Below, piece by piece: positions 8,917 through 18,412 of a stretch of 28,692 bases of DNA (the first letter of the stretch is position 1; each line of letters begins with the position of its first letter). The notes beneath the pieces are model-generated. The model searched no databases. It saw nothing but the letters and a program-made list of their open reading frames with translations, and was not told the DNA's origin. Location: NCBI RefSeq assembly GCF_000003815.2, contig NC_049979.1:5354873-5383564 (forward strand), in the 5' to 3' direction. The stretch is from Branchiostoma floridae (taxonomy: Eukaryota; Chordata; Leptocardii; Amphioxiformes; Branchiostomatidae). Both the position numbers and the translations under genes were made by a program.

Positions 8917-9080
8917 CTGTAAATTTTATTACATGAGTTTTAAAAAGAGAGAAGAGACTCAGATTTTAGATGATATAAGATGTAACCTCCTTACACCTAT
9001 ACTTAAGTTATCTAACTCAATGCATTTAGCCCATGTGGGACAGGAATATGCAATAAAGATTATTGTCATACAGTCATGTA
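8917..9080 (+). mobile_element. non-LTR retrotransposon 3' end
   Basis: This is the second copy of the element inserted at 6271-6487, in plus orientation. Shared blocks include AAAAAGAGAGAAGAGACT, ATTTTAGATGATATAAGATG and CAATGCATTTAGCCCATG, then GCAATAAAGATTATTGTCAT. The overlapping 95-codon ORF at 8849-9136 is untranslated-region sequence and not a gene. Confidence 0.75.
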
Positions 9081-9136
9081 GTTTGCTACTTGATCAGGTT
9101 CCAAAAGGTTTTCTTGAAGACGAGAAGGATTCTTAA

Positions 9137-11025
9137 AATACTACAGTTTGCCGTCGGTTTAAAACGTCATCACAAAATGATGACTGAGACCTAAGTACAG
9201 CCAAGATCTTCTCCTTGCGCCAAATTATAGTCCAGCAATACTCAAGCAACTGCACATGGTTTTCTAAAATCTAAATGATTTCCGAAATCATATCGCGTTC
9301 TTTGAGTAACTGTCATTTCGCGTACACTGTATTGCATCACTTTAATAGATGTCGAACTTTCATACTGGAACGTATTTGGATTTATAGAGATCCCAACTTC
9401 CTCAACCCCATTTTCATGTTCCAAACCTGTCTGCTCCACCAATGTGTGATAAAAGAATGCTCCTTCATTTTGTATTTCGCTTAGTTAAGATATGTTTATG
9501 TCCTTGTATTTCAGTATGTATAGTGGTGGCGCTAATATAAGTTGGTAACTTGAGTGCGCTACCACTACGTTTGTCTTTTCTTTCAAAGTGAATGAATAAA
9601 CTAAAAAGATAAGTAAATAGAAAATAATAAAAAAAATGCTCGTAGTGTCGCAGGAATGGTAACAGAATTATCCCGTGGTTTCTATCCACAAAGTGTCCGT
9701 CTTATTGATATATCCCGCTTTTCGTGGCTTGACAAGACCATTCGTGCTTTACAACTTCCACTGAGATAAACACGACAGCGACAGTCTATCAACTACCTGC
9801 AAGCACGGAACCTTTTCTCGATTCTTGTTTTTCGTTAAAAGGTAAATCACGCGAACATAATCGCAACAAGACACACACGCCACTGTCTTTCGTCACAAAA
9901 GTCTTGCTAAAGGCTTTTGAGACAACCTGAAATTGTTAAATACTTAACAGATGTTGCCGATAACTGTCTCATAAAGCACAGATTGCGCGGCCGGTAAAGA
10001 CACAACGAAAGAACGGAACACTGTCGCCCCCGTTGACAGGGGTTGTTAGCCTTATTTCGATTTGATTATCACGGCAATTTGAGCAGAAGTAACCGTCCGG
10101 TACTGATTTATCCAGTGGGCGCTCCTGCAACACCCTGCCGCTGTGTGCGTGTCTCCGGCCCGCCGTGCCACCGCTTCTGTCAGCGCGACGTCGGGAGGGG
10201 AATTACTGACTGAAGTTAGTTAGTCCTCATTGATGTCTGCTGACGGTCCTGACACAATGGGCAGATTTAGACGTCCGCAGCCGTGATGAGAAGAGAAGTG
10301 GGATGTTTCCACTCTCAGTTGAGTAGAGCCCGTTCGTACGTGCATAACATGATTACCGGGATGCATGAAACGGAGTTTTGTTCGGCGGGATCAGGGCCGA
10401 CGTGACCCCGCGGGTTAGAACCACCGACACCCCATACACACCAACTCAACAACGGGGACGGGCTTTTGTGAGCCACAAACAAAGTACCCGGTTTATCTGC
10501 ATTTTCAGTGATTGTCCCTGTGCAACTGGAATATGAGGTCTTCTGATACGGCTTCTGATGAAAAAAAAATCTAAATCTCAGTGCCGAATGATTTCAACCT
10601 GTTCACGTTTCTATTCGGGACAAGAAAGAAGCAACGAATTCAGATCTCTTGACCAAGTTGTGATAAAAACAACCTCTTTTCTTTACTCCCATCGTTACGA
10701 ACTACAATCTCTGACATGGTACAATCTATGTCATAAGCTGCGTTCTATATTAAATGTGAGTACATTAACATCTACTAACGGGTGCGAAACCGTTCCACCT
10801 CGGGAAAGGAGAAATGTTTTCGCTAGAAACCCGGCCGACTGTACGCACCAACATTCCTACACACACGTTACCACACACACGGCGTGTAATTTCAGCCACA
10901 AGAGCCGGGGAAAGCCATGTCATTCTTTCTTCGTTTAAGTGCGTGCCCTTGATGTACACACTGGTGTAATATTGCCACCACTACACACGTTCGCAAATAA
11001 CTACAGAGCACTTACAAACGTCGAC
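9137..11025. other. long non-coding stretch
   Basis: No gene recognised. Sequence is AT-rich to about 9960, then mixed. A CpG-rich patch at about 10020-10340 contains GATTATCACGG and other sites that could be regulatory. The 126-codon ORF at 10558-10938 has no recognisable feature and is low-complexity near its end (CACACA). Confidence 0.4.
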
Positions 11026-11031
11026 GTAAAA

Positions 11032-11063
11032 ATGGCGAAAGTCCGTCAGAATTCGAAGGCGAG
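11032..11063 (+). CDS. possible first coding exon of an unidentified gene
   Basis: ATGGCGAAAGTCCG starts a short frame, MAKVRQNSKA plus two bases, that ends in GCGAG|GTGAGC, a good splice donor at 11064. The start context AAAA ATG G is strong and overlaps a YY1-type AAATGGCG motif. An inverted GCCGCCAT (11068-11075) follows just after the donor. A YY1 site on the ATG is a common signature of animal housekeeping promoters. The peptide is very basic, as in many nucleolar or chromatin proteins, but I do not recognise it. One possible acceptor (TTTTACAG at 11125-11132) continues the frame for 33 codons before a stop at 11233, so the true second exon, if any, is uncertain. Confidence 0.3.
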
Positions 11064-11075
11064 GTGAGCCGCCAT

Positions 11076-11630
11076 TGCGATTTATAATTCATATGTACAC
11101 GTTGTTTCATCTAGTTTGTCACAATTTTACAGCATTTCGTGTATGTCGTCTAGATATTGCTCATGCAAGGCATCGCAGTGCCAACTATTCTACTGCTACG
11201 TTATCTTGAGTATACTGATTCACAGCCTGAGATAATTTTTGGTGCAGTATTGTAAATTTCAGCATGGATTCGTGTGTGTATAACATTATACCATCCGTCT
11301 GTGTTGAAAAATAGTTGATTCGTACCACAGACAAGTCCGCTGGAAAATACTCGGTAATTTACAAGTCAGAAATAAGGTAATGGGAGTGTTTATGTTTATG
11401 TTTGTGTAACTAAAACACTATAAGCATATATCAACATGTCGCACTTAACGTTACATTCGTTATGTCTAAACCGTAGCGGCATTTCACCACAGGAAGAAGT
11501 GGGCAAAGTTGCTGTGATTCTGAGACAAACAGTTTCTTCATTTTTTGTCGTTGTGAATTTTTGGATTGCGAGGAAATTTTGAACTGTCTACATGGCACAA
11601 CAAACAGCACACAGCACCACAACCATTATA
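11076..11630. other. non-coding, or intron of the candidate gene at 11032
   Basis: AT-rich sequence without a recognised coding segment. Confidence 0.35.
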
Positions 11631-11634
11631 TCAT

Positions 11635-11755
11635 TATATAGTCTAAGATCTATTCTGTATACTTTCTTTCTTTTCTTTTTTGTACTTTATAGTTGACCAT
11701 TCAAAAGTCAATGCACTTTTTTTGTCGTGTCAATAAAGCTTGCTACCAACTGGAT
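11635..11755 (+). mobile_element. retroelement-like 3' end
   Basis: TTTATAGTTG, then GTCGTGTCAATAAAGCTTG, matches the end of the segment at 17255-17300. Two copies of the same AATAAA-containing terminus indicate a dispersed retroelement 3' end and not a gene-specific polyadenylation site. The 5' limit is not resolved. Confidence 0.55.
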
Positions 11756-13598
11756 GCATGTGCATTATCGTATGCAATACTGCGGGGAATTGGAGCACTT
11801 GTAATGACTTTGGCAAATCGCGCAACGCACATAAACAGACTGTGTATTTAATTTTCTATTACCCATGAATGGTTGATAATCGCGGGTCCCATGTGCAGAC
11901 AGTGAGAAGCACGCTATGGCGAGTACATGGGATAGTTCTGGCCACAGGGAACTGCTGTTACACACGCAGAAACTGTTTTCATAGCAAGGGAAAACTAAAT
12001 ACAGGGCTCTTCTGGTCAGGAAGTATAGGTTTGGGCTCCCGCGAGGGTCGCCACTTCACTATTTATTCAAACCCGTTTCGTTGAAGAGGTTCATCGGTCA
12101 CGTATGCATACAGTTACTATCAATTTTCTTCCAACAGTGACTGTTTAAAAGGTAGAATACGTACCTCCAAATTTTCGATGTCTGACAGCACATCTTGGTC
12201 ACGGAGAATGGCCTAGTCTCAATGGACTATTTATTCAAACCCAATTTGTACCGGTATATCGTTGTCATAATGTTCCCGCCATTGACAATTGTACTAAGCA
12301 GATTATACACGATATCATTCGATGATTTAGATTATTCCTGTTCGTTTCACAGTAACGATACATTTGCACTCCGAACGTTGAAATGGTAGTTTTGTTGCGG
12401 GGAAGCTATTCACTTTGGTCAGGCAGCATTTTGATTCATGAAATGAACAGTGAAAGATTCTAATACCTGTAATAACTCGTTGTTGTCATAAACAACTTAA
12501 GACTTTCCTCAGTACACAGATCGTTGTTCTGAAAGTTGCATTCAAAGCATTTGTAGTTTGTAGTAAAAGAAATTGAAAATATCCAACGATATCGATACGC
12601 ATAAAACGGCTAAGACATGTTTCTCCAGGCCGACGCTCTCCTGACATACTGCTGGTGGGTCGGCAATAATTAAGCGTTTTCTTGGTCACAAATGTGATTC
12701 TAGTTTGTGCAGAATTTCTAACCAACTACTAGTAAACCCCATGGCAATGCACCTAGCTTTTAGGTTGGGACAGAAGTGAACAGAGGCGTGCTGAGGGCCA
12801 AAAAACTCCAGATTATGGAAATGCGCGAAAACCGTCAGCTGGCAGTAGCATTTGGCGGGACTCAATTAACATCTTCCGACCGAGGTTTGCTTTCTAGATT
12901 AACTCACAAATCCTCGCAAATTTGAAACAGCTACCGGTTCAAGTTGTGCGTTCTGCGAGTAAGCTGTGCTTCCCATACATTTCATGTGCAAGTTCGTATA
13001 TGCATGTTTTTACTCCCAGTAGTACGAATTGTCAAAAAATGACAAAATAACTGCCTACAAATACACCATCAACAACAGAACAGATTTTGGGTAATTATCA
13101 CGTTCTTGTAAATTTATCACGTTCATTAAAATGAATGGTAGAAGGTGTGAACTATCGTTATTTCCCCACGCCTACTCAATTTGGGAGCACCACTTAGGCC
13201 GGTTTCCTGGGTGTTTCTGCGAGGCCTCAGCACGAGTGGGCCGGGGAACAATTTTCAGCGACCTTGTTCTTCTCCTCGCGTGAACCACTTTCTCTCAACC
13301 ATGAGAACTTCAAATATTATTTCTCTGGTTATTGTGCACCGTGTATAATGCTCGGTCCATATGATACACACAGACAGGGGCCGATCTACGCTTTTTCACA
13401 GACATAGTGACCGGTGAGAAATCGGTGTAATGGTAGTATTCGCACTGTTCATGACAGACTGGGGATCTCGGACACTAGTCGGTGGCAAAACAACGTACAA
13501 TTGGAGTCGACTTGGCCCCACGTTTGTGTTCGTGTTTCAGGTCAGCTATTCTACAGTTTGATAAACAACGGTCGACGGAGATGACCGGTGTATTGGCA
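11756..13598. other. long non-coding stretch
   Basis: No gene or transposon copy recognised. CTATTTATTCAAACCC occurs at 12058 and 12228 without wider similarity. Confidence 0.4.
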
Positions 13599-13615
13599 GG
13601 TTGGTGACACCAACC
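13599..13615. repeat. 17-base perfect palindrome
   Basis: GGTTGGTG and CACCAACC are separated by one base. A related palindrome with the same TTGGTG/CACCAA half-sites lies at 14598-14612. Confidence 0.6.
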
Positions 13616-14013
13616 AACGATATTAGCGACATTGAAGGGTTTTCAGAGCTTTCTGACAGTGTCCTATATAGGAATGTAGCCACGGTGCAAGTTGGCAAAA
13701 GATGTCCAGTGGTTGGCGACCCAGAACGCCCGATTTCGGCCCGTTTTGTCGAGTTTTCGCCGTTTTCGGCAGGTTCACCTAAAAACCATCAATCAGGGAA
13801 AGACAGGAACAAGGCACCCACCTGCTAGGCGTGAATGAACGGTTCGTGGTCCTGTCAGCGGCAAGTGGACTTTCCTCGGCCGGCAGCGACTCCTGCACAG
13901 GGACATAATACAAGAAATACTCGGTAAGTCACCGGGACTTGGACGGGAACGGACGGCGACACAACTACACATCGCTGTCCTGGACACCACAACACAGTTG
14001 AATGGATAATTGA
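13616..14013. other. non-coding stretch
   Basis: Moderately GC-rich. The 75-codon plus-strand ORF at 13601-13828 and the overlapping 65-codon minus-strand ORF have no recognisable feature. Confidence 0.35.
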
Positions 14014-14119
14014 AAGCCTAAGCCAAAGCTAAAACAAGGCTTAACCTTGTAAAAGACGAGCTTTACGTCTTGTAAATGCGAAAATGATTGTGATTGATCA
14101 CCTTCACACGCTTAGGCTT
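14014..14119. other. possible multi-stem fold
   Basis: A perfect 10-base outer stem, AAGCCTAAGC (14014-14023) with GCTTAGGCTT (14110-14119), encloses two hairpins: ACAAGG/CCTTGT (14034-14050) and AAGACG/CGTCTT (14053-14071). A weak third, TGAT/ATCA, lies at 14085-14100. It could be a structured RNA or a small inverted-repeat transposon. No tRNA box B (GGTTCRA) is present. Confidence 0.3.
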
Positions 14120-14249
14120 GGACTGCACTGTGCCAACATAATAGCATTGTGGCTAAGCTCCTCACGCACCGCACCCCGGACCAATCACCGCTCGCGCCTT
14201 TAGAATTCTCTGACAGCCAACAAAACATTGTATCACTCCGCAATTTTAG

Positions 14250-14582
14250 GGGCCAGCTCAGAGAGGAGCTGCAAAAGTACATTCAGTAATTGGCTTACAG
14301 AATGGCAACGTACAGATATCAGCCTGTGTCATAGATATTAACCATCATTCGTTTGTTGGAAACTACCACGCGACAAAATTTCGTGAACATTTGCGCAAGA
14401 ACAGACAGAAGTCAGTACTCAAAGTTTCAGGCCATGGAAAAGGTCCTGTTTACGTTTGTGTATGCTGTAGACGTGTCTTCTCTCAGGAAGAGCCAGGAAT
14501 GTCCACACTACGTGATTTAAGCGGAACATTCCGCATGAAGTTCTTTTATTTCTTTATTTTCAGTTACTCAACATGTCAATAA
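14250..14582 (+). pseudogene. open segment with CxxCC motif, possible transposon protein remnant
   Basis: The frame is open for 110 codons from the codon after a TAG at 14247, with no upstream ATG. It contains HATKFREHLRKNRQKS, then GKGPVYVCVCCRRVFSQEE. A GP-YVC-CC-R-F pattern occurs near the amino end of the large Helitron proteins of invertebrates, so this may be a decayed Helitron fragment. Against this, the frame becomes low-complexity (MKFFYFFIFSY) after about 14530, and CTTCTCTCAG at 14478-14487 could be a splice acceptor of something else. Weak call. Confidence 0.22.
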
Positions 14583-14597
14583 CTTCCACGCGAAAGT

Positions 14598-14612
14598 TTG
14601 GTGTCACACCAA
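14598..14612. repeat. 15-base palindrome
   Basis: TTGGTGT and ACACCAA around a single C; related to the palindrome at 13599-13615. Confidence 0.5.
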
Positions 14613-15479
14613 CCACCGGCGCGCGAGATTTTCCAGAGTGGGAAAGGTTTCTCAGGGATGGGAACTGAGAGGACCAACTGTTATTCAGATGACTGCCTTT
14701 CAACCACGGAGGGGCAAGAATGGAAACCGAGCACAAGTTTCCGCAAATCCCCCTCCGTCATAATTTCCATGAGAATAGACCTGGCCTGTTTGCACTTTTC
14801 ACACAGCAAAATAACATAAAGGGGGCCTTCTCAATGGGGCCCGACCTTCTGTCAGTTTTTCCAGGAGGAAGCGCTCTTCATCTATTTAAGGTCCAATTAC
14901 AGAGATACCTTGATGTTTGGGGGATTTCGATGATACTTCTTACTTATCCTCTTGTAGCACAGTTGCTAATGCAATTAAGATACACCATAGAACTACTGCT
15001 GACGATGGGAGGATCAAGTCGGCTTACACGCACAGATATGGCTTCCCCGCACACTGCCAACATTCAGGGGCCGACCCAGGAAAAACCCAAATTCCCGGGG
15101 ATAGTGTAGGGGCCAATGGTGTCAGGGCGGTTTTACTAACTGCACAGAAGCTCATCAAAAGAAGATTGGCAGTGTGTCTTGAAAAAGGGTTTGTTCGGGG
15201 CACGGCAGTGGAAAACCACCCTTGAATCGGTGATGGAGGGTTTTTGTCCCGTTGCCCGATGCGCAGCATAAATTGAACCCCCACCTAGCAATAGGGATGA
15301 TGGGTGTCCACACAGCTATTCCGAACCTAAAAGAGTTCAGTAGTATTTTATTTGAAGGAGAGGCCGTTGATAACGGAACTGTTTGCTATGAATGTTTCCG
15401 CAGAGTGTAGGAAATTCATGCTCGCCCCACAGGCGGCGGAACCAAGTGGACAAATTGGGTCCGCTTATCACCCGACAAG
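14613..15479. other. non-coding stretch
   Basis: No gene recognised. Overlapping ORFs in two plus frames (14720-15109 and 14917-15225) and one minus frame show no domain and look like shadows of each other. Confidence 0.35.
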
Positions 15480-15720
15480 CTAACTCTCTCGGGCATAATG
15501 TGAATTATTTTCCACTAATTGGAATGTAATTAGTTGTTTTGGAAAACATTTTCGGCAATCGGAGATTCCTATCGCGCCTACTGTGCGGGTTCTTATCGCT
15601 CGCCGCCTGCCATGCACTACGCGGCCCTCCCGGCCGACAAGTGACTGGCAGCTCCCGCGAACGAACAAAGTTCCCGACGTGCGATGCCGAGATAACCGCA
15701 TATTCCTGTGACGTCACATT
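15480..15720. promoter_or_regulatory. candidate enhancer: homeodomain palindrome, Sox, GATA and CRE sites
   Basis: ACTAATT (15514-15520) and AATTAGT (15528-15534) form an inverted homeodomain pair with a 7-base spacer. Downstream lie a CpG-rich stretch, AACAAAG (Sox core, 15664-15670), GAGATAACC (GATA core) and a perfect CRE, TGACGTCA, at 15709-15716. Such density in non-repeat DNA is typical of developmental enhancers. It is the strongest motif cluster upstream of Otx that I found by eye. Confidence 0.35.
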
Positions 15721-16550
15721 TGTGTGTTCTGTGTTGATATGCAGTGCATTTTGACTCCATTGTTCCCGTCTTATTGAAGCGCATTCATGTCTCTGAGCTG
15801 AGCCGTTTCTTGCTTTCCAACGGGGTAGATAACAATGCGCGCAAATTCAAAGGGTTGAAACACTAGGCTGTCGAGTTGCTGAAAGAAACTCTTAGTGTGG
15901 AAACGCTGTCGCTGACAAGCTTCGCCGTGAGATGTTACTCTTGCGTCAAGACGATTTAAGTTTTCCCGTCAACCAACCCGTACCAAAGCTGTCATCTCTG
16001 GAAGTACTCGTCGGCACAGTAAAAGGAGTTTACTGCTAATACTATACGGGACAAGTGTGTTAATGTGGAGATAGTTTTATAGTTGGACAGAACAGACATC
16101 ACGCGAAGAAGCAATTTCGCCTCCCGCAAGGGAACCCTAGCAATAAAATGAATGGTACTTCGTTGTCGTCATCTCCCCATAGAGATCGGCAACAAATCTT
16201 TATTATTACATCTTGTATCAATCAGTTTTATGACTTTTTCCTGCCTACTTTTATCTTTTCCACATCGCTTTATATTTTTTTTTAGAATAGAAGTGTAATA
16301 GTAATGATGATGAGCAATTTATCAAGAGAGATACAAATTTATAAGCAAAGATACATAAAGGGACCCAGAGATCTATCGACAAAATAATCAATACCAAACC
16401 ATAAACTTTGTTATCTAATAATGATGAATTAGCAATTAGGTACCATCCTTTGTAGGTAAGATGTTGAAATATGTCTGCATATTTGTCAGTATTTTCTCAA
16501 TCTAATCTGTGAAATGTATCTCTATCGTCGTCGTACTAGTATCTTGCTTT
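15721..16550. other. non-coding stretch, AT-rich after 16195
   Basis: No gene. On the minus strand the 16195-16220 part reads TGTAATAATAAAGATTTGTTG, which could be another retroelement 3' end, but I found no second copy. Confidence 0.35.
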
Positions 16551-16553
16551 GTA

Positions 16554-17132
16554 CGAGGGGCATTCAATAAGTAATGCCCCTGACCCACTTCCAGCTGTCT
16601 GATCTAGATGAAATTTTGCATGTGTAATGAGTCATATTTCTATGGGTCATGTTGCAAAAAACAGCTCTGAACTAATTGTGGTTACTGATTTACTGGTGTT
16701 TGAACTGAGTCAGGTGTGAAATGGACCAGGTGTGAAATGGAGCAAGTTGAGTGTCGCGCAGTGATCCAGTTTTTGTATTTGAAAGGACGCACACCGAAGG
16801 GGACTTTTGATGAAATGAAAAAAAACTTATGGTGATGATGCCCCATCATATGACCTTGTAAAACGCTGGCATCCTGAATTCAAACAAGGTCGGAAGTCTG
16901 TGGAAACAGCTCCCAGACCTGGTCGTCCCTCTTCTGCCATTGATGAGGCATCTGTCGGAGGACCAACCTGGGATGTCCTACAAGAACGGTGTCCAGAGCT
17001 ACATCAAATGATGGGAGAAATGCAAAACTCTGGGTGGTTCCTATGAAGAGAAAGACTAATAACTGTGCCAACTTTCATTAATCTCCTGCTATGGGAAATG
17101 GGTCAGGGACATTACTTATTGAATGCCCCTCG
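16554..17132 (+). mobile_element. internally deleted mariner-type transposon
   Basis: The inverted termini are 39 bases with two mismatches. They start CGAGGGGCATTCAATAAGTA and are flanked by TA on both sides (16552-16553 and 17133-17134), the signature of Tc1/mariner insertion. The full element would be about 1.3 kb; this one is 579 bases and keeps only the start of the transposase gene. Confidence 0.92.
16737..17046 (+). pseudogene. mariner transposase, amino-terminal remnant (broken)
   Basis: The frame starts MEQVECRAVIQFLYLKGRTP, the first helix-turn-helix of a mariner transposase, which binds the inverted repeats. It breaks in a run of eight A (16818-16825). A one-base shift restores TYGDDAPSYDLVKRW, then FKQGRKSVETAPRPGRPSS, the second helix-turn-helix and the linker typical of mariner proteins. 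After SAIDEASV (about 16961) the reading continues into unrelated residues and stops at 17044. The whole D,D,D catalytic domain is missing, so the remnant cannot transpose on its own. Family length is about 340-350 residues; about 100 codons remain. Confidence 0.9.
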
Positions 17133-17136
17133 TATA

Positions 17137-17308
17137 TAGAGGTTTCTTCTTATTATCCTATATTGTTTAATTATTAGAATCTTATTATCCTATATTGTTT
17201 AATTAGTAGAATTGTAAGATGTATTGAATATTCTGTATTATTTTTGTTGTTGTAGTTTATAGTTGGTAACTGTACTTTTAGTCGTGTCAATAAAGCTTGT
17301 TGTATCAA
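17137..17308 (+). mobile_element. retroelement-like 3' end with internal tandem duplication
   Basis: The end, TTTATAGTTGGTAACTGTAC, then AGTCGTGTCAATAAAGCTTG, matches 11690-11745. A 32-base unit (CTTATTATCCTATATTGTTT and 12 further bases) is repeated at 17149-17180 and 17181-17212 with one mismatch. The mariner at 16554-17132 sits immediately upstream and may have inserted into this element. Confidence 0.55.
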
Positions 17309-17725
17309 AATTTGGCAATGAATTTGGTGTCAAAATCTAGAGGAGTGGCTTCAGTGCCGTAGTTCTTGTTTTTATGATGATGGCGTGATGGGGAAAGTGA
17401 GCTCCACGTATTTGCTTCAGCTCGAGTCATGACGATTCTTTCTTCAGTCGTAACCCGTATCATCACTCGTGACACCGAACATCTCCGCCCGGTGACCTGT
17501 TGTAGGGAATTTATTCTCTTCACGAACTCTTTTCTTGCCCCGGTTTCCCTCCATTTGATTCCTTTCAGCGTCGGCGATCGATCGGAACGGGAGCTCGCGG
17601 CCTCCCGGCTTTGTACGCGCACGTCCCAGCGCGGCGGGCCCGGTACAGATCCCCGGCCAACTCTACCGGCTCGGCAAACAGTCGCTCCCGGACTGACATG
17701 CTTCGCATCGACCGTCCACAGAGCT
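17309..17725. other. non-coding stretch
   Basis: GC-rich near 17580-17690. The 145-codon ORF at 17429-17866 runs into the foldback element and is not a gene. Confidence 0.4.
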
Positions 17726-17875
17726 AGCCTCTACCAGGCTCCGTGGATCGGTGGTAGAAATTGTAGAAATTGGACAAATAGAGTCTATAGTACGCTATGG
17801 GAGTTAGCCGCCAGAAGAATACGTATCCTTTCAGTCGGTGAGGAAATGTATTCTTCTGGCGGCTAACTCCCCTTC
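17726..17875 (+). mobile_element. foldback-type repeat, family F copy 4
   Basis: It begins AGCCTCTACCAGGCTCCGTG and carries the TAGAAATTGGACAAATAGAG block also found in copy 1. It ends in a perfect 24-base inverted pair at 17799-17822 and 17848-17871 around a 25-base loop (arm begins GGGAGTTAGCCGCC). Confidence 0.75.
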
Positions 17876-18019
17876 TGGCAAAGAAAATCTTTTCAGAAGC
17901 ATGGCACACAAAAACTGTTCGTTTAGTGCTGCTTGCCAGTGGTCTTACGAGAGCCTTAACTTGTAGGTCTTAGCCCCTAGTTAAGGTGACTATGACTATG
18001 ATAGTACAGTTGGAAGGCA

Positions 18020-18412
18020 ATGATTTTACGCTACATCACATCATTGATCAACTGTAACCCCTTGACAGTCATATTTCATAGTGGGTCTCATGAAATATCT
18101 ATCACTGGCGGTAAAGATAACGCCACGGAATTCTTGATAGTTCAGTCGGGGGAAATACGCTTGAACAGTACAGGAAAGGAGCTCCTTGTAGGAAACCCCT
18201 ATCACTGTAAACGATTACCCTGTCACTGTGACCGGCGGTACAGAACAAATGACTGCATTTATGAGTACATTTCGATCAAATTATATGACGCAAAGTACGG
18301 CAAAACTGTCTTGTCTGTCAAACTGTTGTCTGCGCTCCCAAATATTCTGAGGTGTCTGGTCCTCGGTACATGCTTTGCTTTAATTTTCGGCGTGCTTCTA
18401 CTTATAACATAG
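18020..18412 (+). CDS. unassigned ORF with carboxyl-terminal membrane segment
   Basis: The ORF has 130 codons. The protein has a Ser/Thr-rich middle with two N-glycosylation sequons (NAT, NST), a Cys cluster around CHCDRRYRTNDC (residues about 68-80), and an uninterrupted hydrophobic tail of about 20 residues (ILRCLVLGTCFALIFGVLLL) just before the stop. That is the shape of the last exon of a single-pass membrane protein. A short frame just upstream (17998-18057, LEGNDFTLHHIIDQL) also looks protein-like but is one base out of phase. This could mark an ancient frameshift, so the segment may be a gene relic. I recognise no family. It lies in non-repeat sequence. Confidence 0.3.
   Translation: MILRYITSLINCNPLTVIFHSGSHEISITGGKDNATEFLIVQSGEIRLNSTGKELLVGNPYHCKRLPCHCDRRYRTNDCIYEYISIKLYDAKYGKTVLSVKLLSALPNILRCLVLGTCFALIFGVLLLIT

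Noticed and set aside
8849-9136. ORF of 95 codons
   Set aside because: Its second half is the 3' end of a retroelement also found inverted at 6271-6487.
11133-11235. Second exon for the candidate at 11032 via the TTTTACAG acceptor
   Set aside because: The frame stays open for 33 codons but meets a stop, and the peptide is Cys/Ser-rich without any known pattern; not enough to annotate.
12058-12243. CTATTTATTCAAACCC repeated 170 bases apart
   Set aside because: Only 16 bases match and the flanks are unrelated.
14720-15225. Overlapping plus-strand ORFs of 129 and 102 codons
   Set aside because: Mutually overlapping frames, no domain, no splice or start support.
16195-16550. Possible inverted retroelement 3' end (AATAAAGATTTGTTG on the minus strand)
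   Set aside because: No second copy in the window and no clear tail or duplication.
17429-17866. ORF of 145 codons
   Set aside because: Its end is foldback element sequence, and it overlaps a minus-strand ORF of similar length.
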